From NCBI RefSeq assembly GCF_037975245.1, contig NC_092573.1, positions 10,138,001 to 10,202,000 on the forward strand: a stretch of DNA of 64,000 nt, in the 5' to 3' direction. Shown here piece after piece: positions 13,324 to 26,400 of the stretch (position 1 is the stretch's first letter; each line of letters starts with the position of its first letter). The notes beneath the pieces are model-generated. The model did not search any database. It was given only the letters and a program-made list of their open reading frames with translations, and had not been told where the DNA came from. Position numbers and translations under genes: made by a program. Origin of the DNA: Apostichopus japonicus (taxonomy: Eukaryota > Echinodermata > Holothuroidea > Aspidochirotida > Stichopodidae).

Positions 13324-16300
13324 TTATATATTTATATTTATATATTTATATATAAATATATGTAGTTGCGTGCAAGGGCGGCGGAAGCACTTTTAATCTG
13401 GGGGGGGCACCGATATCAAAGGGCACTTTGCAGAAATTTGATTGGACTGATGCAGCCTTATATTTAGTACCCTTTATAACTCTTATTGTACTAACTTATT
13501 TGCGTATACACATCACTCCATCAACATCCTGCCCCCCCCCCCCCCCCTCAAGGAAAATATGCATACTAGCACTGCAATATCCAATGTGCAAATTGGGAAA
13601 CAAGGAACAAGTTTTCTTTTGAGACAAAATGAGGTGAAAACATGCTAGTTGCTAATGTAGGAATCTTCCGAATTAGAGTTTATTTCTTGTTAATATCTTA
13701 ACAAATTTTTTCCATTCGAAATAGCTTGAGTTTGACCCACAGAAATTCATTAAAAGTCAGGGGTGTAGCCAAGAATTGCAAAGTTGTATGCACGACTATC
13801 TGAGCGGAGCGCCACCATCGGTTGGCGCGGAGCGTACAACAAATTTTTTGGTTTTACAAACCCCTCAGATGGCCGGAAACGGCCCTTCCCGAGTGTTCAT
13901 TCTGGTTCCCTGGCCTCTTGCTTACTTGAGACACCTCAATTTTTATGTAGAAAAAGGGCACATTTTTAACCTGAGGAAAAGTGGGGGGGCACGTGCCCCC
14001 TGTGCCCCCCCCGGTTCCGCCGCCCTTGGTTGCGTGTCCATTTTACATTTAAAATATATATAATATTCCAAGTGGAATTTACATTTTATGACGCTGGGAC
14101 ATTGTTGGTTCACAGCTTCTATACAGGATGTAAATATATGTGTGTGTATATACGTATATGTGTAATGCAATGGAACCTCAGACTTTGTTAATAATAATAG
14201 AATGATGATGGAATTCATTAGTACACGTTACATTTTGTTATTAGGTTCCTTAATCCAAGTAAGCAATGATCGCAATAAAACATCAAGGAATAGACTTGGT
14301 TCCCTGGGATCCAGTAGGGACACAAAGAAGGAGGGTGTTAGGCAATGTTTCCTGTTTACCAAACATTTACTGGTCACAACAAGAACATCTGGTGGCAAGC
14401 TTCACCTAAACAAGGTTAGTTGTATTTCATAAGTATTTAAAGTTTCTCATGACATAATTTCTACCTTTCAGAGTTCTTTCTTACTTTTTGAAAAGTTTTG
14501 ATTTTCCTACCAGTGAGAGTTCTTGTCTAAGACTGTGACTATTACCATTAACATTCTACTAGAGACAGTCAAGATTACATCTGACTCACATGTGATGTGG
14601 TTGGTTGAATAGTTAGTCTAGCAGTACTGTAGTCACAGAATTTCTTGTCTAAGCTTTTAAGTTCTTGTAACTACCATTAACTATGTTCATATCTGACTCA
14701 TATGTGATGTGGTTAAATAGTTAGTCTAGCAGTCACAGTAAACATTCTCTTCTAAGCATTGAAACCCTGTTAGTTGTCATTAACTATCTATAGTAGACAG
14801 TCTAGTTTATATCTGACTTACATGTGTTGTGGTTTAATAGTTAGTCCAGCAGTCACAGTAAACATTCTCTTCTGAGCCTTGAAACCCTGTTAATTGTCAT
14901 CAACTATCTATAGTAGACAGTCAAATTCATATCTGACTCATATGTGATGTGGTTAACTAGTTAGTCTAGCAGTCACAGTAAACATTCTCTTCTAAGCCTT
15001 GAAACCCTGTTAATTGTCATCAACTATCTATAGTAGACAGTCAAATTCATATCTGACTCATATGTGATGTGGTTAACTAGTTAGTCTAGCAGTCACAGTA
15101 AACATTCTCTTCTAAGCCTTGAAACCCTGTTAATTGTCATCAACTATCTATAGTAGACAGTCAAGTTTATATCTGACTCATATGTGATGTGGTTAAATAG
15201 TTAGTCTAACAGTCACAGTAAACATTGTCTTCTGAGCCTTGAAACCCTGTTAGTTGTCATCAACTATCTACAGTAGACAGTCAAGTTTATATCTGACTTT
15301 AGTGATGTGGTTGTCTGCATGGTTTAGTCACAGAATTTCTACCCCTAGGAGTTTTGTCGAATGTTTCAACTATGTTATTTGCAGAGTTAGTTAGCTGAGC
15401 TGTTAGTCTATATCAGACAGTTCAGTTTACATGTGACATACAGGTAATATTGGTGGTTGATATGTGTTAACATATTATTAGGATTATAAGTGCAGTTCAT
15501 AGATCTGCATTGTTTAGTTGAGTTGGTTTCTATCCTCAAGAATCCAAAACAAAATTATAGATAAGAAAGAAAAGAGAAAGGACACTGAGTAATACTAAGT
15601 GAGAAATCATCTTTCCTAACTGTCTTGTACATTATGGTACATGGATGTCTAATATATAATGACAGGTGTAAATTTTATATTGATGATCTATTGTGAGATA
15701 TTACTGAATATTCATGGCAAATATGTTAGTTATTACTGCCATGCATATTCAGATACTCTGCAATAATGTTGTGTCCATGTCTAAGATGATATGTAACAAC
15801 ATCACAATTCTCATTGTTTGGATATTCTCTTGTTGCACAACATATCCCCAATGGAGGTTTTCTTTATTTAAAGCAGACATACGGTATATGGATGAGCTTC
15901 TTCACAATCACCTGGAAGATACTGAATTTATGTACAAATATTAATATTTCTATAGCAAAATTATCCTGTTTTTACCTCCTCCCCACCCAGATCATGGACT
16001 AAGCTTGAAAGTAAATACTGTATCACTTGGGAGGGCGGGTGGGTGATGGGAGGGAAGGGGGTGAGGGTTAGGTGGATAGGGAATGTTATAGATTCCATAT
16101 TATCTTACTAATTACAATGACCCTTCTTGTTGGTTAATAGATTGGTGGTATTTTACCTCTCATGGATACAACAATTGTAGAAGAATTTGACCCATTTGAC
16201 GACGAAGGTAAGACCCAATTTTTTTCTTTTATGTTTCCTGCAGAATGGGAAATGTTCAATAAGATGAATAAAAACAGGATGTTATGAAGATAGAAAGCAA

Positions 16301-19300
16301 TGATAAGTTGACATTTCAGACCATTTTGGCAGCATAGAAGTCAAAAGAAAAAATAGATGGTTTACAGATGGAATAAGAATTAATAAAAAAAATGATAATA
16401 ATTTCATCAAATAGTTGCATACAGTACATGGTTCACTAAAAAAAAAAAATTAATTTCATAAAATAGTCGCAAAACATCCCGTTCCTGTGTAGTCATCATA
16501 AAAATTCTTGGCTGTTTTAAGTTGTAGTTATAAGAGTCTTTCAACCCTTTTGCTCTAGTTCTTTGACATGGAGTCTCTTAAATTCTGTTTAATTTCCCAA
16601 ACATTTGACTTTGATTTGGTGAATCAAAGGGCGTGTCCAAGGAAAACCTTTGATATCTGAATTAACATAAATCATATTTGCAAAGAGCAAACAAATTTAT
16701 TGCATTATATTATTAAGTATCATAGAAAGATGAACACATCATTTATTTTATAGTCTGTCCAACTTCATTCAGGGGAAAGTTTTACAATATTCTTAATAAT
16801 GTGGCTTTGCATTTCAAAAGTGAATCCTGGCATCGCTCTGTATAAAGTTCCATAACAATCTGTGAATGAATTAAAATCATCTCCCTAATGGAAAAAGAAA
16901 AATGGAAGATATTTCATCTGGCCAAAGGCTAAACAAAATTATTTATGATTGGTCTTTCCTGGTTTTCACCCACCAGGAATTGTTTATCATATTACTTTAG
17001 TAAGATTCTTTATGAGATTTTGAATTCATTCTCTATGGACTTTTGCAAATTTAATAAAAACGGATGTATGGGGAAATACAACAATTTTTTTGGCAGACTG
17101 GTTGTTGACATAGGAGAGTGGGTTGAATCTTTTGTGTTGCAAGATTTCATTCAATTGCTAAATCTCTTCGATTTTGGATCGCGAGGAAGAAAGCTTCATC
17201 AAAATCGTTAAAGAAAATTTGTTCACGAAAGCAAATTTTTTTTTACAGTTGGTAACTCTAGGCAAGTGATTTATAGAATATGAATAGGAAAGTAATGTTG
17301 GGCTTGTTTTATAAAAAAATATCATTATCATCAAATATTTGTAAAGAATGAAATTTTTAAAACATGAATTCTAACTCATATTATATGTTATCAAGAGGTA
17401 CAATGCTTAAACAGGGAGTGTAAAAAAATATATATTAAAAAAAAACAGAATAGATTGAAAAACATGTGGAAAGCATTTTTTAGTGTTTGAGAAATTGTTC
17501 TACAGGTTACACAAGGTGATATGAAGACATATTTCTTCACAAAGTTACCAAGCAATTTATTTGCCTCATGCATATATTTGCAAATGGTAACATACAATGC
17601 CCCAGTTTGTGTATTATTTTATTGTCTATTTTATTTTAGTTACTAATTCTAAAGGATCAGACTATGACGACCTTGATTTTAGAGTTGTGGTGGATTCCAA
17701 GAGTGGCCCACCTCTGGTCATTAGCCTGGTGGCACCTACCTTACAAGATAAGGCTGCATGGACCAGTGATATCAGTCAGGTGAGATCAACAGGATAAAAA
17801 TCAATCAATCAATCAAATTTATGAAAAGAGAAAAATGTAGGAACAATTCAGCCATAAATGAGATGATTTGGTCTGAATTTTTATTTGCATTCATAATTTT
17901 GTTCAAATGTTATATATAAATATATATACTGTTGCTTGACCTTTGTGGTATATGAACCTTGCCAAATTAATTGCAATCTTGTGGTAGCATCTACTGAAAT
18001 AATGGAAGTCAATTGATAAACTCAGACAAGATTGTATCATACTTTACACAGCTTTTTTCTGTTGATTCAAGGTAGTTCTTGTTGAATCATTTAGTCCCAA
18101 AAGACAATAATGAGCAAAAGATTGTGTTAAATAACGTTTCTCGTGGTCGGCCTACTTACTATGAAAATCTAAATCTAATTGCAAGATCTGACGTGTGTAT
18201 ACACAGGGTACTGCCTCCTTGGGGAGCTGCTGTTCTATCCATTGCTCTCTCAGTGTTAATTATACTGTGTAATATGATTCCCAGTCAGCTAGCTGGTTGG
18301 AAGCTTGCAGTTACAAAATCAGCAACTTCAGTACAATAATAGCCGCTTCATCATCTAAAAGCTGTAATGTTTCCTTACCCTACGCTTGCCAGTGTTGAAT
18401 GAATTGAAATGTTCTAACTTATTGACCACTGATTTGACTGCTTTTACAAATTCATTTAAATTCATAAAGTTGCTAGACATAAAAACTCATCAGATTCACA
18501 ACTTTTTATCTCTAAAAAAGAAAATTGATGGATGCTTGAAGCAGGGCAAATCTTCTAATGGTCCTCCAGTTGTCCAGGATGACCTAATTTCGGTTTAGAG
18601 GACCAATTCAGACAAATAACTAATTGTTTACCTCAAATTCAGGCTGTTACATTGTATGCTATGTCACTATGTATCCTCAAATAGGTAAAATGACTACTTG
18701 ATATCATCCCCAATACCAAACCTACACATCTCTCCTACAGTGTACATATTGGTGTTCTATTCACCAAACCTACACATCTCTCCTACAGTGTACATATTGG
18801 TGTTCTATTCACCAAACCTACACATGTATCTCTCATACATTGTATATATTGGTGTTCTATTCACCAAACCTACACATCTCTCCTACAGTGTACATATTGG
18901 TGTTCTATTCACCAAACCTACACATCTCTCCTACAGTATACATATTACAGTTCTATTCACCAAACCTACACATCTCTCCTACAGTGTACATATTGGTGTT
19001 CTATTCACCAAACCTACAAATCTCTCCTACAGTGTACATATTGGTGTTCTATTCACCAAACCTACACATCTCTCCTACAGTGTACATATTGGTGTTCTAT
19101 TCACCAAACCTACACATCTCTCCTACAGTGTACATATTGGTGTTCTATTCACCAAACCTACACATCTCTCCTACAGTGTACATACTGGTGTTCTATTCAC
19201 CAAACCTACACATCTCTCCTAGAGTGTACATATTGGTCAATTTTTTTTTTGCTGCATTTTTTCAGACAACTAAATTAAATCCTTAAAAAATTGCCCTGTT

Positions 19301-20407
19301 GAAGTAATGGAATTTTCTGAGTGCCTAAAATCCATTTTCAACATGAAAATTTACAGCTGTTATTCTTTCCCACATTTTGACAGAATTTTAAGGTACCCTT
19401 AATCCTGGTCTCATATACAAAAAGATTAAATTATAAACGGAAATGAAAAAAAATCAGAGACATAAATTGTATCATCGTTTATGACAAAAACGATATTTTT
19501 CTTTGCAAGGATGAGTTTTATTGGCATCCTGCATATCGTCCTATTTTCTTTTTTCGTCGTGTAACGATCGTCCGTCTCGTGTCTGTAAGTCAGCACGTAC
19601 GATAGATATTTTATCGAATGCCTTGCCCTCTGCCGATTATGATTTAGCAGATAGTCTTCAGCTATGTTTCCAGTAATATAAAAGAGTCTAGTGTTACTGA
19701 TAGCGCTATATATAATTCTCAGTTATATACAACGACCTATACCGAACTTGATAATGCAGGAAAGATTTATGATTCAATGTGCCGTAATGTAACATTTCAT
19801 TCAGTGAGTTATGTCTGTCTAATAGTCACTTTAGCAGCTCTGCTCTGCACTTTAAAGAGGAGGAGCAACGATTGGATTCGAATGAGAAAACCAAAATACC
19901 TCCCCAAAAATTGACTCTCCTCTTTGATATTATGCATTGAAATAAAGCATATTTGCATTTTAGTATTGTAATAAATGTATTGAGTGTATGTAGTAAATTA
20001 CATAAATGTATGTAATAAATGTATTTAATATATGTATTTATGTGGAAGAATTATTTAATAAAGAGACTGACAAATTTGTTTGACAGAGTCTTGCTGTTTC
20101 AGTTTAAGTTAGCATATGTCTGTACATTCACAGACAAATACAATAGAGACTCATTTGTAATCTTATAGATCTTATAATGCTATTATCCTATCTGCAGTGC
20201 ATTGATAACCTTCATTACAACGGCCTCTTGGACAGTTCTGCAGATGAAAATAGTTTATCATCCGTGAGACTTCCTCATTGCATCAAGTAAGTCATTTCCT
20301 GTAGATTGCTCTTATATATCATGACTGTAGTAGTGCGGTGTCTTGTATAACAATTGTTGATCTATTATAATTAATACAGACAGCCTCATGTTTCACGAAC
20401 ATATATG

Positions 20408-20445
<38 letters not shown>

Positions 20446-23400
20446 TAAATATATATATATGTATATATATATAAATATGTATATATATATATATATGTTT
20501 ATATATATATGTATATATATATACATATATAGATACATATATAGATACATATATAGATACAAATATATATATATTCTTTGTATGTATATTTGCATTCCAA
20601 GGGTTGTTTATTATCAGAATTATTATTGTACAAGCATGGTTATAGCATGAGTGGCAGAGCCAGGTTGTGTAACAGGGCAAGTGCTCTAGCAGTTTGGTAG
20701 AAAAAAAAGTCAAAAATGCCTCTTAATATAAATTACATGTGACCATGTTTGGTAATAAAAAGTACCCCCTTTCCATGCTTTTAAAGTGAAATATGTCCCT
20801 GCATTAATTTTAATGTGACAAATTTTCTGAAATTCCAATCCAGAATTGGTAATTTGCCTATAAAACTGTAGTCGATTGTGATCATATTCTAAGTACCTTT
20901 CTTTGGGTGGTAAATTGGGTAAAATTATACCAAAAGATCCCCTAACCTACCCTCCCCCTCCCCAAAAAACAAAACCTAAAAACCTGTAGTTAACTATTTA
21001 TACTATGTCATCCCTCTGAAGGGATATCTGTGCAGTTGAACCTATCATATCATGTTAATAGTTCTCCTTTAATACATTGTTTATTTATTACGTCTGACTA
21101 TACCGCCATAAATTTAAACTTTAAAGGTCATGGTTAAATGATAAACTAATCCCACTCAGTATAGAAAATTAAAAAAAAAAAAATGTCAAAGTGTATTGTA
21201 ATTGTCAGAACAGTAAGTAGTATGCTGTTTGGTTGATAATAAAAAAGGTATTGAAAATCATTTTTTATGGCTAATTATGTGGGTTAATAGGGTAATGAAT
21301 AAATGAAATTCACTGAAATAGACATACATGCATGCAATATTAAGAAAGAGGAGTTTGTTAAGTTTTTACTTTTGTATTTTACATGATAGGTTTCCCTAAA
21401 TTCATTCAAATAATTATACAGGGACCCTGAGACAGGCTTGACAGAAAAGCAGGGGGGGGGGGGGTGGAATATGGACATGAGTTGATGATTTTTCACTGGT
21501 GTTGAAATAACAGCATGTGGTAAGACCTGCCTGTTCATACAAACAGTGTTGCACTGCAGTCTAAATTGCTTGTATCAGAAATACTAAATTTAGATATGTA
21601 AATCACTGTAGGCATTAACATTTCAGAGTTTTATTCAAATTGCATCATTATTACGATCAAATATGTTCTTTTGTTGATGTTGGTATTTATTTGTGTCCCA
21701 CAACTTGAATAGAAATTTTAATTTTGCAATTTGCATCACTCCAATGTTATAATTCATGGAGTATTCCCTGTGGACTAAAAATAATAGAATTATATTTTCA
21801 TGGACCTCATTTTCCCTCTGAGAAAATGAATTTATCCAGAACTTTAGTTTAAAGTTTTCAAGAAAAAAAGAATTGGAGGTTTAGTTTTGTTTCTATAGCT
21901 TTTCCCACTTTCAAGATATTCACCGTTAAAATATGGTAAAAATCTGGACTTTAAGGCTTCTTTGATTATGACGCCTGCCCCTCAAAGTGTAGACCAAAAT
22001 GTTAAATGTGACTCCATTGTGTTATTCATTCTAATGAATCAACCAAAACATGTTCATTTAACTTCATGTAAACAACAGAGCACCCTTGGATGATATTAAA
22101 ACAACATTTTTGCCTTGAAAAACTTGTCTTGCACTTTAAACATGTTATTTGAGGCAGTAAAACTATTTTGTCTTCCTTGTAAATCTTGTGTTTTCATCTG
22201 AGGAACTGACCAAATGGTCTCTGCATTCGGCTATTAATCCAGCCAGATTAATCGATGGAGATTGTTTAATGGGTCCTTTGGTTAAACTTAACAAAGTGGT
22301 AAATAGAAAAACAACCTTGACTGACAGTAGTGCTTGTGAATTATCTCCAAAATATCAAACTTAGTTCTATGCCTGAAATCTTCCTATAAAAGTGGAATAT
22401 GATTTACCACCTGAGTTAAAGAAAATTCAACTCTGATTTGAAATTCATCCGTAATAGTCACCTAAAATCATGACAGCAGCTAATATCTTGATACATGTTA
22501 TTTGGGTTTTACCAACAGTGTGCTTAACTAATTTTTTTATGTAATTAAATCGATGTGAAGTTTGGTCATTCAAAGTACAAAACTCTGTTGGGAAAGGTCT
22601 ACGTGAATGACATAATTGATTTTTCATATTCTGTTTATATTGTGTTGTTGTCTCTGTGGGGTGAATTTAATTTGAGTATTCCCATTGTCTATTGTCTGAA
22701 TGGTGTATTGATTAATCTCTATAAATAGACTCTTGTGGGATTTCCTGCCAGTGAGAGTTCTACTGTAGAATTCTACAGGTTTCCTAAATTCATGACTTTG
22801 CTCATTTATTTATATCAGTGATTTTTATAATCATTCTTGCTGATATACCAAATATGGCAACCATGTTTAATCAAGTTTTTGAAGACAATTCACATATCAC
22901 ATGTAAGTATCAGAAGAATCAATGAAAGCTGTGAGTGCCTTTAATAAAAGCAGTATTTTTTTTCTTCTTTTTGTTGTTGTAGTTACAATTGTTAGTTTGT
23001 ACTTCAGGAAAGGAGAATGACATTTGTGATGTTAGTTAAACTTGCACAAACTTAGTAAAGTATGATACAGATATTAGATTGAATAAGTATGATATAAAAC
23101 ATTGAAGATAAGTTAGATTGAATAAGTATGGTATTTAGTTGAATTCGATAGGTATTATATTGAAGCTATAATGAAACTGAGTTTAAGTAAAGATATTTCA
23201 TTGAATAAGAATTATATCCCATTGACGTTAGTAATATGTTAAAGGTATTACATTAAAGATATAACATTTTATTACATTAAAGATATTACATTAAGTTCTG
23301 ACTAAAACAAAGTAAAAATCAGACTTACTATCTTGTAAAAATAATGTAAAATATCGTTTAATTCATCTGCATTAGAAATGAATTGTTTAAAGTAAAGTCA

Positions 23401-26400
23401 CCCCGACACAATTAACCAAATCTCTCTTTCTCTCTGTGACGAATGTCAGGAACATGTAATCGCAAACAACAAATCCATTCACACGATAAAAAAAAAAAAA
23501 ACCTGTCACAACGATGCTGTCAAACAGAATATTGTAGGAAAAATTTTACCGCTGAGAAATTTTCAAACATTATTATACGCTCCTCTCCTTGTTTATGCAT
23601 ACAGCCTTTTATCCACAAAAGCAGCAAAAAATAATCTGATTTTCTTCACAAGCCCTTGTACTATATCATTTTATTTAATTTAATTTTTTTAACTTGGTTT
23701 TATCCCATGGATGACTTTTTGACCTTTAAAAGATTATTGCTTGGTATTTCTCTTCTTTGTGGCAGGTCTGATCCCCGTCTCTTCAAGGATGATGAAGATA
23801 TCCGATTCAGTAAACTTCTCAACTCCTGTAAGGTGCCCCAGATTCGCTATGCAAGCCTGGAGAGGCTCTTGGAAAGGCTGACCGACCTACGATTCCTCAG
23901 CATCGACTTTCTGAACACATTCCTTCTCACCTACCGCATCATAACCGATTGGAAAGCCATTGTAAATACCTTGACAGGTGTCTATAAGAATCCAGATATA
24001 GTGGAAAGTCAACTCAAGTAAATCACTTATATATTTCATGTTTGCTGTTGTTGTTCTTTTCTTCTCCATCTTTTATAGCATTTAATGGTTATTCTGCATG
24101 AATATAAAAAGTTTGGCAGTCTTCAGTTTTAGCTTGAATAGGTCATGCTTCACGCTTCATGTTGGGTGATGTCATGATTTAATTATCAGGAAGCTTTTTT
24201 TTTGAGCAACTCTTGTAAGGTAAACAGAATTTCAAAAGAAATAAACAATGGTAACAATTTGTGACAGATACTGTGACAGATAATGGTCTTTGCCTGTTTT
24301 TTGCATGGAGAGCCAAATCCCTTGTCTCCCCATTATTATAGTATTGTTGTCAAGGTAAAGATGATTCCATTAGCAGGGATAACTATACTCCCTGTAGCAA
24401 TTTTGTTGTATTTAAGTTGAAGGGGGATGACTAGTTTTAATTACAAGAACAGAACAGATGAGAAAACTGTAATTCTGTGCTATCCTTTTTGTGTGAGAAG
24501 AAGGAATTAACATAAAAACAGGCTGCCTAGAAATCTTGAGTTTTGGTTTATAAAAGTAAACTACAACTTTTAAGGCAAAGTAGGGCTTTGATATCACTTA
24601 ACCCTACTGAGTAGGACTAATGAACTCCATGCGACTCCTGATGCGTTGCAGGGGTCGGAAGAAGGAAACTGCCGGTAGCTGCAGGGATATCATTAATGAT
24701 CATTAACGAGACATGTAAATACAACAGTTTGCTCTCTAATGTACTTATGTGGGAGGAATTCATGGAATTCCTTAAAGGGGAACAATTTAGTTTTCTGACA
24801 TAGCTTAAGGCTGCACAAACTTAAAAAAACAGGAAGTCATTTAATAAATATCACAGGATAGTATAAAGGAGTATACAGAGTGAAATCATGAAAGTTTAAA
24901 GTTATCCCATGGGCTTCAAAAGTCATCAATCAATCGTTCCAGCAGATACAGTGTGCTGAAAAATCAGTCAATGACCATGCAGGCCTGTAAAGTTCAACAA
25001 AGAGTTTTGCTCCCACCGCATAAAGCATTTTCCTCCCACTGAGACATTTCATTATTTAACATTTTTGACGTTATTGAAAGTCGTACAAGTAACTTGAAAA
25101 ATCAGAACCCTCTCCAAGAAAGTTATTTGGTATTTAAGAAGTATTAAAGGGTGTGAAGACTCGCGCAAAAAGAAACGTCTAATGCCGGTAATCTGACCTA
25201 GTTAAGAATGAGGTGTAACAGAAGTGTTAGACACCACCATCGATCCCAGAAAATACACACACAGCTTGCTACCTTCGGTAATTAGACACTAGTGTACAGT
25301 CAATACATGCAGCTACGGTCAATACCCACAACACATTGTACATAGCAGTGATGGACATCTCAGGTCCAGCTAAAGATAACAATTAAGGTATCACGTTTCA
25401 TTACTGTCTGCATTTTGTAGCGACAAGCAGAAAACCTTCATTTGCAAGCAACGGAAAGTTAACTTTTTCAGAGCGCGACACGCGGTTTGGGGTGAGTCTC
25501 AAATGTCTTTAAGTAGTTTTCGGTCAGTTTTATTGAGGTTTCCTTGAGGTCAGTTTCCGTGAGGTCAGATTCCATGAGGTCAGTTTCCTTCAACTTGAGG
25601 TCAGTTTCATTCGTGACTAGCTTTCAATGCTATTTTGACATTTTGAATATTTTTCTTTTGTGTCTTTCTCAGTGTGACAATGCCCCCTCCTCCTCCAAGT
25701 CCAGGCCCTTATCGTCACGACGGCAAGCATAACACCCCACCTACCAGCCCTCGGCGATACTCCTCTGGAGCGGCATTGTGCAAGCTCTCCGACTCTCCCA
25801 GCAAGATTTCACCCATTGCTGAGAATTCTACAGATTTTATCACCTGCAGCGATGATACAGACTTTGATACGGAGTTGGAATATTCCCCACGTCTGTGTCG
25901 TCAGCATCGAAAAGGTCAGTAACGCATTCGTTAATGTGTTTTTAGTCTCTGGTTATATATATATATGTATGTATATGTATGCGTGCGTGTATGTATGTAT
26001 ATTAGATCCTCCTGCAAGCAGGAACTCACGAAGAAGCCTCATTGGCTTATCAAAGCCGCAAGCTGACCGAAGTCAGTCTCTTACATTCATATTTAACGTC
26101 CATGATTATGAATTGTTAATTGTCAACAACTCTGTAACTGGACGACATATGCATTAATCTTAGACTGACTCGAACTTGGGGCCTTATGTATTGAAGCGAG
26201 TGTGTACTGTTTAACGTTTAATATTATTTCCGTTTTAGCTAAATTACTTCTACCCCTGCTGATACCTTTCTAAGAAGATGTGACTTATTGAGACTCATGT
26301 AAATATGGCTTTATTTTGATGTACCGGACACTGTGACTGGACAGCATACATTAATCGAGTCACTCCAAGATGTGTCGTCCAGTTACAGAGTTGTTGACAA

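Noticed and set aside
18698-19286. Plus-strand frames of 174 and 148 residues
   Set aside because: Same 48-bp satellite, read in two frames; artefact.
20386-20713. Tyr/Ile-rich frames on both strands
   Set aside because: Products of a TA dinucleotide repeat.
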